Source: Candidatus Vecturithrix granuli | GTDB taxonomy: Bacteria > Moduliflexota > Moduliflexia > Moduliflexales > Moduliflexaceae | NCBI GenBank assembly: GCA_000739535.1 | Contig: DF820466.1 | Span: 5,144 to 69,143, forward strand | Length of the DNA stretch: 64,000 nucleotides | Reading direction: 5' to 3' | Part shown: positions 42,023 to 52,394 of the stretch, in pieces | Numbering within the stretch: the first letter of the stretch is position 1 | Layout: every line of letters starts with the position of its first letter | Program-made: the position numbers and the translations under genes | The notes under the pieces: model-generated | The model's input: the letters and a program-made list of their open reading frames with translations, nothing else | Told to the model about the DNA's origin: nothing | Database searches by the model: none

Positions 42023-42946
42023 ATGGAGAAACCGAAAATTTGTGTTGTTGGAGCCTGCAATTTGGATTTAATTAGTTATGTGCCCAGACTGCCTGCTCTG
42101 GGCGAAACCTTACATGGCACGCGATTCCACATGGGATTTGGCGGCAAAGGGGCGAATCAAGCGGTCATGGCGGCAAAGTTGGGCGGCGATGTCACGATGA
42201 TTACGAAACTCGGGCAGGATGTGTTTGGGGAGAACACCTTGAAAAATTTTCAAGCCTGGGGCGTGAAGACAACACATGTTCACTTTACAGATCAGGCGTT
42301 TTCAGGGGTTGCCCCGATTGCGGTTGATCCTGACGGACATAATTCTATCATCATTGTCACGGGAGCGAATGATTTGTTGACCGAAGACGAGCTTGAAGCG
42401 GCTCGCGCTGATATTGCCGCAGCTCAGATCATGGTATGCCAGCTTGAAATCCCGATGGATATCAACTTGAAAGCCCTGCAAATTGCCAGGGAAGAAGGGG
42501 TAAAGACCATATTTAATCCAGCGCCGGCGCGGCCGCAGTTGCCTGAGGAACTCTACCAACTTAGCGATATTTTCTGCCCGAATGAAACGGAAACCGAACT
42601 CCTGACCGGCATGCCGGTTGGCACCTTAGAAGAAGCTGAAGCCGCGGCGCGGGTGTTGCTTGAACGCGGGGCCGGCACCGTTATTCTGACTCTGGGGGAA
42701 CGCGGCAGTTTATTGGTGACAAAGGAGACCAGAGAACTTGTGCCAGTTGATAAGGTGAAAGCGATTGACACCACTGGCGCGGGCGACGCGTTTGTTGGCA
42801 GTCTGGCGTATTTTCTGGCACAGGGGAAACCATTGATGGAAGCCATGAAACGCGCCAACCGCATTGCTGCCATCAGCGTACAAGCGTCAGGCACCCAAAC
42901 CAGTTTCCCTGAAGCTAAAAATCTTTCGTCAGAATTATTGACGTAA
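42023..42946 (+). CDS. PfkB-family sugar kinase (ribokinase-like)
   Basis: 307-aa kinase closest in pattern to ribokinase. VVGACNLDLISYVPRLPALGETL and GFGGKGANQAVMAAKLGG form the sugar-binding N-terminus; the C-terminal catalytic signature is DTTGAGDAFVGSLAYFLA with the base Asp in GAGDA. NPAPARPQLPEELY is typical of RbsK. ATG 42023 is chosen because GGAGG lies 8 nt before it; ATGs at 42005 and 42017 are less well placed. As the last gene of the second ABC operon it would phosphorylate the imported sugar. Confidence 0.88.
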   Translation: MEKPKICVVGACNLDLISYVPRLPALGETLHGTRFHMGFGGKGANQAVMAAKLGGDVTMITKLGQDVFGENTLKNFQAWGVKTTHVHFTDQAFSGVAPIAVDPDGHNSIIIVTGANDLLTEDELEAARADIAAAQIMVCQLEIPMDINLKALQIAREEGVKTIFNPAPARPQLPEELYQLSDIFCPNETETELLTGMPVGTLEEAEAAARVLLERGAGTVILTLGERGSLLVTKETRELVPVDKVKAIDTTGAGDAFVGSLAYFLAQGKPLMEAMKRANRIAAISVQASGTQTSFPEAKNLSSELLT

Positions 42947-43024
42947 GTAATTACAAGGATTTCTCATAAGAAAAGGATTTCTGAAGAGTGCCTGAAAACA
43001 TATTTGTAATTACTCAACACATTT

Positions 43025-43059
43025 AAAAACCGAGTTTTTTGAAAAAACTCGGTTTTTTT
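43025..43059. terminator. Palindromic terminator between convergent genes
   Basis: AAAAACCGAGTTTTTT and its complement with a longer T-run on the plus strand. It lies between the kinase gene (plus) and the chemoreceptor gene (minus) and can serve both. Confidence 0.8.
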
Positions 43060-43075
43060 CTGTAAAATAACTCGC

Positions 43076-45595
43076 TTAAAACCTTTCAAAATCGACATCG
43101 TGCACATCTTCATCGGGGCTGCGAGTGTTCATCCCAAAAAGAGGGAATCTTTCTTGTGTCTCGGTTTTCATGTCGATCACCTGCTCTCCTTTCCGTTTTG
43201 AAATATACTCTTCAACAGAGGGAATCTTGCTGCCATTGTTAAGTTCAGAACGCCCCTCTGATTTTACTAATTGAGAGCTGTCATCCACATGAAAAAATTT
43301 CATCATCTGTTGCAATTGTTCGGCCTGCGACGCCAGTTCTTCAGCCATGGCGGACATTTGTTCAGAAACGGCCACATTTTGCTGAATAATTTGATCTAAT
43401 TGCTGCACGGCGCGATTGATTTGTTCGGCTCCGGAATTTTGTTCATGACTGGCCGCGCTGATTTCCTGAACCAAATCCGCTGTTTTTTGCACATCTGGAA
43501 CAAGCTTGCTCATAATGTCTCCAGCTCTTTCAGCTACAACTACCCCGGAATTGGCTAAGGCGTTAATCTCTGTTGCGGCGGTCCGGCTCAATTCCGCAAG
43601 GGCGCGAACTTCTGAAGCCACGACGGCAAAACCTTTGCCATACTCCTGGGCTCGTGCGGCCTCAATCGTGGCATTTAAGGCTAATAAGTTGGTCTGACCC
43701 GCAATCTCTTCGACGATTTTGATTTTTTTGGCAATCTCTCGCATGGAGACAACCGCTTCCTGAGCGGCTTTTCCGCCTTCATTGGCATGTTCTGCCACTT
43801 TTCTGGCAATTTTCTCGGTTTGTTGAGCATTATCAGCATTCTGGCGGATATTAGCCGCCATCTCTTCAATCGAAGCAGACACTTCTTCGGCGGCGGTGGC
43901 CTGTGCATTGGCTCCCTGGGACATCTCTTGCACATTCGTGCTTAAAGATTGGCTGCCCATTGCCACATTTTCAGCCACATTTTGCACGCCGGTCACCATC
44001 GCATTCAATTGTTTGATCATGCCTTCCATGGTGGCAAAGAGTCCTTTGACTGTTTGCCCTTCCATTCCGAACTTCACAGTTAAATCTCCCTCAGCCACTT
44101 GTTTGATTAATTCGGCAGCTTTTCGCGGTTCAGCGCCCAACTGATTCAGAATTGATGAAATGATCAGTATCGCAAGTATTGCCCCGATCACAATTGCGCC
44201 GCCTAACAGGATTAGTAACAGATTGCGAGCATTGACATAGTCGGAATTACTCGTGTGTTTATCGTGCTGCATGGCTGCATCATTTTGAGCGACAATTTGT
44301 TCTATCAATTGTCGGCATTTTTGAGCCAGTTCGTCGCCTTTGTCCGTGGATAAACGAAATGCGCGGGTATTGGTATTTTCCCGGCTAATGCTAATCACTT
44401 GCGTATTCATGTCAAAAAATTCACGCAACACGCTCTGAAATTTTTCTAATTTGGCATGTTCTTCCTCTGTTGTGACAAGTTGCCCGAAGGTCGCTAATAA
44501 ATTTTCGATTTTGGTTTTGAAGGCATTAATGCTCTCTGCATGTTTATCCATCGCCTCAACCGTGGATTCAAGAATCAAACTTTTTTCTTGTTGATAGACC
44601 GCGACCACATTTTGCATGATATTGGCCGAGAGCATCGCTTTGGTCGAAGCATTCTTAACGCCATTCGCGGCTTCCTGATTCAAGCGGCCATTGAGCTGCA
44701 CCAACTGATTTAAGGAAGTCCCTGCTTGTTCGTAATACTCACGCCCTTTCGTCGCTGCCATCCATCGGGCAGTCGCCGACATCTGACCGGTGCTGTCTAA
44801 CCGCATGATTTTATCGCTGTTATAGATAAAAATTTTATATGTTTTTTCAAAGGCGTTTAAATAGGAAAGTCCTTCTGGCGAGATGTCTTGTTTTAATGTA
44901 TTTATGATATCACTAACGGACGCAATGTATGTCTGGCGCTGTTGCTCATAGGCCTCTTTTTGCTGCTGATCCTCATCAATGATAAAATCCCGTTCCGCAC
45001 GTTGAATGAGCAGCAGATTATGTTCCAGCTGGTTGACAAGCGATACTCTGGCTGAAGCTTTTTTTGCTGTTTCCGTATAGGTCGAAATCTCCTGATCATT
45101 CAGGGCAATAATCTCTTGTAAAATCTGTTCACACTGTTGATAGGTTCGTTGTCCCTCGCTTCCCGAAAGCTCGCGGGCCTTGACATTGGAATTGATCTGC
45201 GCCAGATCAATTACTTCCTTACTCAGATCGAAGTAGTGTTGTAAGGCTTCTGCAAATTGATCTAAGAGTGTACTCTCCGATTCAGCAGTAATACTCCGCA
45301 AACGTTCATACTTTGACTGTATGGTAGTTTTGGTATCATTAATGAATTGGGCATAACGGTTCTTGGCTTCCTGGGTTTCTTCAAGAATCACTTTTTTTTC
45401 AGCCCCCAGGATTTCTTCTAACTTCCGACTTAATTCGTCGCTCAATTTCACTTTTTCTACAGACACATCCACGATGACATTTAAGCGGTCTTTCATAGTG
45501 CGGAGTTTTTGAATTCCAAACACAGAAACAACTGCCATCAGGAGCAAAATACATGTGAATCCTATGCTTAATTGTGATTTTACAGTTAATTTCAC
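43076..45595 (-). CDS. Methyl-accepting chemotaxis protein
   Basis: 839-aa chemoreceptor. A membrane helix at residues about 8-28, an unusually long helical sensor region (about 30-455) and a second helix about 457-482 are followed by HAMP ([20 protein letters not shown]) and the signalling domain with hairpin tip [20 protein letters not shown] and [14 protein letters not shown]. The sensor looks like two successive four-helix modules, compatible with an HBM-type sensor. The start codon is GTG with GAGGT 6 nt upstream. No che genes are nearby. The C-terminal 60 residues are an unstructured tail that ends without the CheR-binding pentapeptide. Confidence 0.93.
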   Translation of the reverse strand: MKLTVKSQLSIGFTCILLLMAVVSVFGIQKLRTMKDRLNVIVDVSVEKVKLSDELSRKLEEILGAEKKVILEETQEAKNRYAQFINDTKTTIQSKYERLRSITAESESTLLDQFAEALQHYFDLSKEVIDLAQINSNVKARELSGSEGQRTYQQCEQILQEIIALNDQEISTYTETAKKASARVSLVNQLEHNLLLIQRAERDFIIDEDQQQKEAYEQQRQTYIASVSDIINTLKQDISPEGLSYLNAFEKTYKIFIYNSDKIMRLDSTGQMSATARWMAATKGREYYEQAGTSLNQLVQLNGRLNQEAANGVKNASTKAMLSANIMQNVVAVYQQEKSLILESTVEAMDKHAESINAFKTKIENLLATFGQLVTTEEEHAKLEKFQSVLREFFDMNTQVISISRENTNTRAFRLSTDKGDELAQKCRQLIEQIVAQNDAAMQHDKHTSNSDYVNARNLLLILLGGAIVIGAILAILIISSILNQLGAEPRKAAELIKQVAEGDLTVKFGMEGQTVKGLFATMEGMIKQLNAMVTGVQNVAENVAMGSQSLSTNVQEMSQGANAQATAAEEVSASIEEMAANIRQNADNAQQTEKIARKVAEHANEGGKAAQEAVVSMREIAKKIKIVEEIAGQTNLLALNATIEAARAQEYGKGFAVVASEVRALAELSRTAATEINALANSGVVVAERAGDIMSKLVPDVQKTADLVQEISAASHEQNSGAEQINRAVQQLDQIIQQNVAVSEQMSAMAEELASQAEQLQQMMKFFHVDDSSQLVKSEGRSELNNGSKIPSVEEYISKRKGEQVIDMKTETQERFPLFGMNTRSPDEDVHDVDFERF

Positions 45596-45619
45596 GGGTT
45601 ATACCTCATTAATGTTTAT

Positions 45620-45648
45620 CTGATAGAGATCTATTAGAGATCTATCAG
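45620..45648. promoter_or_regulatory. Operator-like direct and inverted repeats upstream of the chemoreceptor gene
   Basis: AGAGATCTAT occurs twice with an 11-bp period, one helical turn (45625..45634 and 45636..45645), inside an inverted repeat CTGATAGA ... TCTATCAG. It lies 25 bp upstream of the GTG start, where a repressor could block transcription or translation. Confidence 0.45.
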
Positions 45649-46106
45649 CATTGATACTGCAATGGCTTTTGGAATATTTTGCCGGGTCAGTTTGGTACTC
45701 TATCAAATAGAGCAAATCCAAAATATGAATGCCAAGAAGGGTAAATCTTTATAATTTTATTACAGGGAGCAGACATGCCAGAATTTGTCAAACGAATCTT
45801 TCAAAAAAAGACCTGCCAAAGAAAAATTTTTTTACCTGGATGAAGTTTTTCCCGCATCGGAGTTTGTGTTATTCCTGTTACTCTACACCAATACCCTGTT
45901 CCCTCGGTATTTTCGCCGGAATATAGTTTTTTTGAGAAAATTTATTGACTGTTCTTCCAGGTACTTTCACATGTTGATAGAGTCATAACTGTTTATGAAT
46001 ATTATAAGTTTGTAAAGAGCAGAAATCAGGTTTTTTTGAAGAACCTGGTTTCTTGTCCGGTTTATCTTCATAAATTTATCTGATCTCAATATGAAGGAGG
46101 GACGCT
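45649..46106. other. Intergenic region without recognisable genes
   Basis: About 450 AT-rich nt between the divergent chemoreceptor and oxidoreductase genes. Short frames of 65-67 codons are open here, but they lack ribosome-binding sites and resemble no family I know. One palindrome (46021..46053) is present. Confidence 0.5.
46021..46053. repeat. Palindrome of the ACCGGGTTT family (imperfect)
   Basis: AGAAATCAGGTTTTTTT and GAAGAACCTGGTTTCT, with mismatches. It lies upstream of the oxidoreductase gene and downstream of no gene, so it is not a gene-end terminator here. Confidence 0.6.
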
Positions 46107-47153
46107 ATGAGTTTTGGATTTGGTCTGGTAGGCTTAGGGTTGATTGCAGATTTTCAGGCAAAGGCGATTCAGGCCATGACGAATGGGAAATTGGTAGCCT
46201 GTTATTCACGAAGTCAAAAGAAAGCGGATGAGTTCGGCCAAAAATACGGATGCCAGGGGTATGCTGACATGACGCAGTTTCTGGCGCATCCCGGGCTTGA
46301 GATTGTCAGCATTTGTACACCTTCCGGTGCGCACCTTGAGCCGGCATTACAAGCGGCCGAGGCCGGAAAGCACCTCGTCATTGAAAAGCCCTTAGAAATT
46401 ACGCTTGAACGCTGTGATCAAATCATTCGCGTGTGTGAAAAGCATCAGGTTAAACTGGCCGGGATTTTTCAATCGCGCTTTTCGGAGATTGTGCACGTGA
46501 TTAAGCAGAATCTTGAACAAGGCCGGTTTGGAAGGTTGGTGCTTGGCGATGCCTATGTGAAATGGTATCGAAGCCAGCAATATTACGATGAAGGCGGATG
46601 GCACGGCACGCTGAAATTTGACGGCGGCGGCGCGTTGATGAATCAATCTATTCACGCCATTGATTTGTTGCAATGGTTGATGGGACCCGTGGAATCTGTC
46701 AGTGCCTTTGCTGGTACGCTTGGCCATGAGCGCATTGAAGTTGAAGACGCGGCTGTTGCTGCGTTGCGTTTTAAAAACGGAGCCCTGGGAGTCATTGAAG
46801 GCACAACAGCTATCTATCCGGGATTTATGAAAAAGATTGAAATCTGTGGTACGCGGGGAAGCGTCGTGCTAGAAGAAGATATTCTGAAAACCTGGAGCTT
46901 TGCTGAAAAGCAGGAGCAAGATGCAACCCTTTTGGAAAAATTTGGCACGAAGACAAAAATCGGCGGCGGCGCAGCTGACCCGGCCGCAATTAGTTTTCAG
47001 GGACATCAGCGCCAATTTGAAGACTTTGTTGAGGCGATTGAAACCGACCGGCAACCCTTAATCAATGGGGTTGAAGCTCGAAAGGCGGTAGAAATTATTT
47101 TGGCAATCTACCAGAGTGCTTGCGAAGGCAGACCCATCGCCCTTCCGCTTTAA
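46107..47153 (+). CDS. Gfo/Idh/MocA-family oxidoreductase
   Basis: 348-aa NAD(P)-dependent sugar or inositol dehydrogenase-like enzyme. The Rossmann N-terminus has FGLVGLGLIADFQAKAI; the catalytic lysine is in HLVIEKPLEITL (about residue 95), and the C-terminal domain has GGALMNQSIHAIDLLQWLMG with the usual histidine. AAGGAGGGA is 7 nt upstream. The substrate cannot be read from the sequence. The gene precedes ftsY by 35 nt, but the two are unlikely to share a function. Confidence 0.9.
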   Translation: MSFGFGLVGLGLIADFQAKAIQAMTNGKLVACYSRSQKKADEFGQKYGCQGYADMTQFLAHPGLEIVSICTPSGAHLEPALQAAEAGKHLVIEKPLEITLERCDQIIRVCEKHQVKLAGIFQSRFSEIVHVIKQNLEQGRFGRLVLGDAYVKWYRSQQYYDEGGWHGTLKFDGGGALMNQSIHAIDLLQWLMGPVESVSAFAGTLGHERIEVEDAAVAALRFKNGALGVIEGTTAIYPGFMKKIEICGTRGSVVLEEDILKTWSFAEKQEQDATLLEKFGTKTKIGGGAADPAAISFQGHQRQFEDFVEAIETDRQPLINGVEARKAVEIILAIYQSACEGRPIALPL

Positions 47154-47188
47154 AAACGAAATCCGATAACACAGGGGGAATACAACGA

Positions 47189-49618
47189 ATGTTTACAAGA
47201 TTCAAAGCGACTCGAGAACAAAAAAAACTACTCAAAGCGATTAAAAAAAATCCTGATGATTCGAGCGCCCTGGCCCAGTTGGGGTGGAATGCGTATGCAG
47301 AACACGATGAGGATGAAGCCAGTCGCTATTTCACCAGAGCGATTGAGGCGCGATCAGAAGCTTTTGCCGCCACTGACGCCCTGTACGGCCTGGCGTTAAT
47401 TGACCTCGAACATAAACGCTATGCTGAAGCGCGGGAAATGCTGCGCCAGATTATTAAAGACTCCCCCGATTTTCAACGCCGGGCTGAGGTGCACCTGGCC
47501 CTTGGCCAGGCGAATGAATGGCTCTGGCGCACTTCTTCATGGAAAAATGAGAAGGAAAAGGCTGAATCCGATCTGTTGCAACGTGCTCGCGATCATTACC
47601 AGCAGGCCCTTGAGCGCAAAACCGAACAGCGCGACAGCGCCAATTTTTTTCTGGGAAAATTGTTGTATGACAGTCAGCAACAGGAAGAGGCCATTTCTTA
47701 TTTACAACAGGTCAGTAACTCCACAATGCTCGATCAGGTAGAAGCATGTGAGGCGAATGCCTTGTTAGGCAGATATTTTTGGACAGTGAAACAGGACGCG
47801 GCCAAAGGCCGTGAGTTTTTGGAAATGGCGCTGAAAAAAAATCCGAAACAGAATCTTCTGGCCGATATCCAGCGACAACTTGGGGATATTGCGTATGCGC
47901 AAACAGATGATGATCTGGCGACCCAATGCTATGAACAGGCGTTGACCGCCTATAAGGATGTGCAGACAGAAGAGGTGCTTGAGACGCTGGTCAATCTGAG
48001 TGAACTTAAATATCGCCATCACTGGCTAAAAGCCGCCATTGATTATGCCGAACGAGGACTTCAGATTCCTACAGAATCGAAAACTATTCCCCCAAGGTTA
48101 CTCAAAATTTTAGCGCAAAGCTATGCCGGCATCAAAGATTATGTGAACGCGGCAGCATACGAGCAGCAATACTTTCAATCAACCAAAGACCCGGATGAAA
48201 AAGCCGCAAGCCTTCTCCGACTGGGCGTAAACTATGAACTCCAGGAACAGGTGAAAGACGCTGTAGATGCCTACCGCAAGGGCCTGAAATTCGCCAAACG
48301 CAATTTAGAAGCGAGTAAATTGAATGCGGCCCTGGGCCGTTTGTATCTGCACGATGGACGGTTTAATCAGGCGATTAATCACATTAAAGAAGCGGTTGAG
48401 AAAGCTGAAGAAGACAAGGCCCACGCCGCCGCAGTTTATCGTTTGCTGGGGGAATGCCATACCGCTCGCAAAGAAACTGAAAAGGCGATTGAAGCGTATG
48501 GCAAGATTCTCGTTGATTTTCCGGAGACTGGAGAAGAGCCTGTCGCTCGTGAAGCGCTCAAGGATTTCCGTAAGCAATTCAAAAAAGAACTTCAGGAGAT
48601 CGAACGTGCTCAAAAACAAGAAGATGCTGACTTGCAGGTGAAAGCTGGCGATGCGGAGGAAGTCGAACGCTTGTTGGAATTGATTGATGAAATTCTTGAT
48701 GAAAAAGGGTTCTTTGAGCGTTTGAAAGAAGGTCTGGCGAAAACCCATCTCAGCTTTGTCGCCCGGATTGAAGAATTGCTTGCTAAAAGCACCGACGTCG
48801 ATGATGAACTGATCGAAAACCTGGAGGAAGCTCTGATTCTTTCCGATATTGGCGTGGCGACCTCCCAATGTATCATCGAACACCTTCAGGAAAGCGTTGA
48901 ACGTAAGGAACTTCAAGATCCGCGTCAGATCAAATTTTATCTCAAGCGCGAGGTGCAAGCTATTTTGCAAGGCAGCGAAAAACGCTTAGATATTGAACGT
49001 GAAAAACCGTTTGTCATTTTGGTGATAGGCGTGAACGGGACGGGTAAGACTACCACGATTGGGAAAATGGCGAGTAAGTTCAAGGCTATGGGGAAAAATG
49101 TGTTGCTTGTCGCAGGCGACACGTTCCGGGCGGCGGCGATTGAACAATTAGAAATCTGGGGCGAACGCGCCGGATGCGAAGTCCTCAAACACACTTCAGG
49201 GGCTGATCCGTCTGCTGTGATGTTCGATGCGATTCAGGCCGCCAAATCCCGCAATGTGGATGTCGTGATTGCCGATACCGCCGGACGCTTGCACACGAAA
49301 AAAAATCTGATGGAAGAATTGAAAAAGATGGTGCGGGTGATCGCGCGCGAACTACCAGGCGCACCGCATGAAACCCTGATGGTGGTAGATGCCACAACCG
49401 GCCAGAATGCCATTTCACAGGCGCAATTGTTTCATGAAGGCGTGGGATTGTCCGGTTTGATTCTCACGAAACTTGATGGTACCGCGAAAGGCGGGATTAT
49501 TGTCGGCATTGCCAATGATCTCAACCTGCCCGTGACCTATATCGGTATCGGTGAAAAGGTCGAGGACTTACGCGAATTTCACGCCAAAGAATTCGTTGAT
49601 GCGCTCTTTGAAGATTAA
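47189..49618 (+). CDS. ftsY: TPR-FtsY fusion: signal recognition particle receptor with TPR N-terminus
   Basis: 809-aa protein. The last 300 residues are a complete FtsY NG GTPase: N domain with FFERLKEGLAKTHLSFVARI and LEEALILSDIGVATSQCIIE, P-loop GVNGTGKTTT (about 614-623), AGDTFRAAAIEQLEIW, DTAGRLHTKKNLMEEL, TKLDGTAKGG and the tail YIGIGEKVEDLREF. The first about 460 residues are tetratricopeptide-like helices (for example LAQLGWNAYAEHDEDEASRY, YRLLGECHTARKETEKAIEA), where other FtsY proteins carry a short acidic A region. A charged helical linker (about 460-500) joins them. ATG 47189 follows GGGGG; the frame is open 23 codons upstream, inside the preceding gene. Confidence 0.93.
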   Translation: MFTRFKATREQKKLLKAIKKNPDDSSALAQLGWNAYAEHDEDEASRYFTRAIEARSEAFAATDALYGLALIDLEHKRYAEAREMLRQIIKDSPDFQRRAEVHLALGQANEWLWRTSSWKNEKEKAESDLLQRARDHYQQALERKTEQRDSANFFLGKLLYDSQQQEEAISYLQQVSNSTMLDQVEACEANALLGRYFWTVKQDAAKGREFLEMALKKNPKQNLLADIQRQLGDIAYAQTDDDLATQCYEQALTAYKDVQTEEVLETLVNLSELKYRHHWLKAAIDYAERGLQIPTESKTIPPRLLKILAQSYAGIKDYVNAAAYEQQYFQSTKDPDEKAASLLRLGVNYELQEQVKDAVDAYRKGLKFAKRNLEASKLNAALGRLYLHDGRFNQAINHIKEAVEKAEEDKAHAAAVYRLLGECHTARKETEKAIEAYGKILVDFPETGEEPVAREALKDFRKQFKKELQEIERAQKQEDADLQVKAGDAEEVERLLELIDEILDEKGFFERLKEGLAKTHLSFVARIEELLAKSTDVDDELIENLEEALILSDIGVATSQCIIEHLQESVERKELQDPRQIKFYLKREVQAILQGSEKRLDIEREKPFVILVIGVNGTGKTTTIGKMASKFKAMGKNVLLVAGDTFRAAAIEQLEIWGERAGCEVLKHTSGADPSAVMFDAIQAAKSRNVDVVIADTAGRLHTKKNLMEELKKMVRVIARELPGAPHETLMVVDATTGQNAISQAQLFHEGVGLSGLILTKLDGTAKGGIIVGIANDLNLPVTYIGIGEKVEDLREFHAKEFVDALFED

Positions 49619-49633
49619 ATTCCCAAGAGGAAA

Positions 49634-49666
49634 AGAAACCGGGTTTTTTCAAAAAACCCGGTTTCT
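49634..49666. terminator. Palindromic terminator between convergent ftsY and cyclase genes
   Basis: AGAAACCGGGTTTTTT and its complement form a perfect stem. It touches the stop codon of the cyclase gene and is 16 nt behind ftsY, so it can end both transcripts. Confidence 0.8.
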
Positions 49667-51120
49667 TATAATGAGATCACATCTTGTAACTCGTACACCT
49701 GCACTTCCTGTTCCTTGCCTTTGATTTTGACGGGTTCGAGTTTTTGCACTTCAGCGACATGTTTAATCGCCTGATAAGTGCTCTCACTGATCAGAATTTG
49801 TCCTCCGCTGGCAATAGCTTGCAGGCGGGCGGCCAGATTGACATTATCGCCAATGGCGGTATATTCCAGACGTTTTTCAGAACCTACATTGCCAACAACT
49901 GCATCGCCACTGTTAATGCCGATGCCGATTTTGATGAGCGGCTGCTGCTGTTCATGCTGTCTCTGATTGAATTCTTCAAGCGTGTGCTGCATTGCCAACG
50001 CAGTACACGCGGCGCGAACAGCGTGATCGGGTTGGTCAATCGGCGCACCGAAAATACACATGATCCCATCTCCCAAAAACTTATCGAGCATCCCTTCATA
50101 CTGATAAATGATGTCGATCATCTCAGAAAAATAGGCGTTTAAGATCGAGACGACCTGCGTTGGTTCAAGCTGTTCAGTCATCGAGGTAAACCCACGAATA
50201 TCAGAAAACAAGATCGACACGTTGCGTTTTTCGCCGTGTAGCGTGAGATTACCTGAACTGACGATATTCTCAACCACTTGTTTCGCCACATACCGGGAAA
50301 ACATGGTCTTCAATGTTGAATACTGGCGGGCTTCGGAAAGATCGTGAAGCACAATGAGCACTCCCATTTCGGAATCGTCAGCGTCGCGTAAGGTCGAACT
50401 CATCAGGGCGAGCGGCGCGCGTATCCCGTCTTTACGCAGGAAGTCAATTTCGCGGTAAATGGGAGAATCCCAGGTTTTGATCGCCTGAATAACGGTGTCA
50501 TTCATCTCGTCGTTTCCCGGGTAGCCAAAAAAGACGCTGGCGTAAGATTTTCCGATTGCTAACTGGCTGTCGATTCCGAGAATATGGGATGCAGCCTGAT
50601 TAAAAGCGGTAATTTTCCCCTGAAAATCAAGACTGATGACCCCATTATTCATGCTTTGCAAAATCCGCTCATAGCGGAGGCGCGAGCGATCTAACTCTGA
50701 AGAGATTTGAGACTGATTCAACAAATTTTCTACTGTCAACAGCAAATCCTGTTTATCCCAGGGTTTTTCAATGTAGCGTTGCAGGCCGGCATGATTAATG
50801 CAGTAAGTGACGTCTTCCAGCCCGGCCTGGCCAGTCAGGAGCACGTTGATGACCCGTTTGTCGCGTTGGTAGATGTGTTCGAGCACGTATTGGCCGAGCA
50901 TATCGGGCATCAATTGATCACACAGGACCAGAATCACCCGGCTATTCATCTTATAAATTTCATCGAAAAATTGCAACGCTTCATGTCCGCTTTCCGCGCA
51001 CTCAATCTCATAAGACGGTTTGAAGCATTCCGACAGTTGGGTATAGAGCGACTCTAAGATGGTCGGTTCATCATCGATACACAGAATATACTGCTGTTTC
51101 GTGTTTTGATAGTTCTGCAT
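49666..51120 (-). CDS. Response regulator with PAS and class III nucleotide cyclase domains
   Basis: 484-aa soluble signalling protein. Receiver domain at residues about 10-130 with D68 (VLCDQLMPDMLG) as phosphorylation site and KPWDKQDLLLTV; a PAS domain about 145-270 (YERILQSMNNGVISLDFQGK); and a class III adenylate/guanylate cyclase domain about 295-470, with metal aspartates in ILFSDIRGFTSMTEQ and FLGDGIMCIFGAP, and YTAIGDNVNLAARL. It would make cyclic nucleotide in response to phosphorylation. Its AAAGG ribosome-binding site overlaps the ftsE stop region, only 6 nt away, so it is co-transcribed with ftsE. Confidence 0.92.
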   Translation of the reverse strand: MQNYQNTKQQYILCIDDEPTILESLYTQLSECFKPSYEIECAESGHEALQFFDEIYKMNSRVILVLCDQLMPDMLGQYVLEHIYQRDKRVINVLLTGQAGLEDVTYCINHAGLQRYIEKPWDKQDLLLTVENLLNQSQISSELDRSRLRYERILQSMNNGVISLDFQGKITAFNQAASHILGIDSQLAIGKSYASVFFGYPGNDEMNDTVIQAIKTWDSPIYREIDFLRKDGIRAPLALMSSTLRDADDSEMGVLIVLHDLSEARQYSTLKTMFSRYVAKQVVENIVSSGNLTLHGEKRNVSILFSDIRGFTSMTEQLEPTQVVSILNAYFSEMIDIIYQYEGMLDKFLGDGIMCIFGAPIDQPDHAVRAACTALAMQHTLEEFNQRQHEQQQPLIKIGIGINSGDAVVGNVGSEKRLEYTAIGDNVNLAARLQAIASGGQILISESTYQAIKHVAEVQKLEPVKIKGKEQEVQVYELQDVISL

Positions 51121-51126
51121 GACCTT

Positions 51127-51810
51127 TCAGGTACTGGCGATTTCTTCTTCCGCAATCACATCAATCAGCTTGCCTTTATCAAGACAGAAAACTTTCTTAC
51201 GGATTTTTTTGATCAGATCAACATCGTGAGTCGCAACAACAACCGTGGAACCCTGGCGGTGCAGATCTTCAAACACGTGCATAATTTCTAATGAAATCTC
51301 CGGATCAAGGTTGCCGGTAGGTTCATCTGCCAGAAGAATCGGAGGGTTATTGATGATGGCCCTGGCAATGGCGACGCGTTGTTGTTCGCCGCCGGAAAGG
51401 CGCAGGGGAAACATATCGCGCTTGTTTTTCAATCCCAGGTATTGCAACACATGCATGATGCGCTGATTCATTTCCCGTTTAGGGGTGCCAAGCACTTCAA
51501 GCGCGAAAGCCACGTTTTCAAAAACGGTTTTTTGAGGGAGCAGCTTAAAATCCTGAAACACCACGCCGATATTGCGCCGCAAAAACGGAATGCTGTGGCG
51601 TTGCAGCCGGGCAATATTAAAATTGTTCACCAGGACGGATCCTTTGGTCGGCAGTTCTGCCCGAAAAATCAGACGGAGTAACGTGGTTTTCCCGGCCCCG
51701 CTCTTCCCGGTAATAAAGACAAATTCCCCTTTTGTGATACGCATTGTGATTCCCTCAAGCGCAGGGACATCGCCATGATATATTTTGGAAACATTAAATA
51801 ACTGAATCAT
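51127..51810 (-). CDS. ftsE: Cell division ATP-binding protein FtsE
   Basis: 227-aa ABC ATPase of the FtsE type: [20 protein letters not shown] at the start, Walker [19 protein letters not shown]-loop [21 protein letters not shown], signature [15 protein letters not shown] and Walker [14 protein letters not shown]. In division, FtsE works with the membrane protein FtsX to control peptidoglycan hydrolases. FtsX, normally the next gene, is missing; a cyclase-response regulator follows instead. The start lacks a good ribosome-binding site. A LolD-like role is an alternative, but the QDFKLLP text favours FtsE. Confidence 0.9.
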   Translation of the reverse strand: MIQLFNVSKIYHGDVPALEGITMRITKGEFVFITGKSGAGKTTLLRLIFRAELPTKGSVLVNNFNIARLQRHSIPFLRRNIGVVFQDFKLLPQKTVFENVAFALEVLGTPKREMNQRIMHVLQYLGLKNKRDMFPLRLSGGEQQRVAIARAIINNPPILLADEPTGNLDPEISLEIMHVFEDLHRQGSTVVVATHDVDLIKKIRKKVFCLDKGKLIDVIAEEEIAST

Positions 51811-52394
51811 AGGGGATAATTTTTAGTAGTCCTTCCCAATATTGTCAAGAATCTCATGTACCATAAGTCATATATTTCCAATCGAGAAATCTCGCAACCA
51901 TTTTTTTTCGCCAGAAAAATAGTTTTGATTCTTCCATTTTATCCTCTCATAAAATAAGCCGTTTTCAGGCTGTCAATGAAAATCCTTGAAAAATAATTGA
52001 AAGCGAGAATATCACATCTCGATTTTGCAAGCGGCGTCAGTACGAATCTCAACTATGAACGGCCTTCTACACGATTGAAGACACTTGTCTCTGATGGAAA
52101 GTTTCACATGTGGCGTTGATGAAATTCTCATAAATTTCTTGACAACAATCAGAGGCATTTTGTATGACACTATATTGGTGATGTTCTGTAATATTTCTTT
52201 AAGGTTTACCTGATGAATGTGCTGAAGACAGACTTTCGAAGTCTGGTAGATGGAGGGAATCCTAATCTGGCAGGTAAACTTTGAAAGAACAGAAGAATAA
52301 TTTTTATAAACCTGGTATTTGAATACATCATTATAATTTCGGATTGTCATATAGGCGCTAGTGAGTGTATGACAACCTTCAATGTCAAAAAAGT
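51811..52394. other. Long divergent intergenic region between ftsE and fdhA
   Basis: 584 AT-rich nt. One minus-strand frame (52012..52404) is open for 130 codons but has no family resemblance and no ribosome-binding site, and I do not call it a gene. The region should hold the promoters of ftsE and fdhA. Confidence 0.5.
52139..52168 (+). promoter_or_regulatory. Candidate promoter of fdhA
   Basis: TTGACA (52139..52144) and TATGAC (52163..52168) are 18 bp apart. They would leave a leader of about 220 nt before the fdhA start. The -10 box is weak, so confidence is limited. Confidence 0.35.

Noticed and set aside
45729-45988. Two small frames of 65-67 codons upstream of the oxidoreductase gene
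   Set aside because: They overlap each other in different frames, lack ribosome-binding sites and show no conserved family text.
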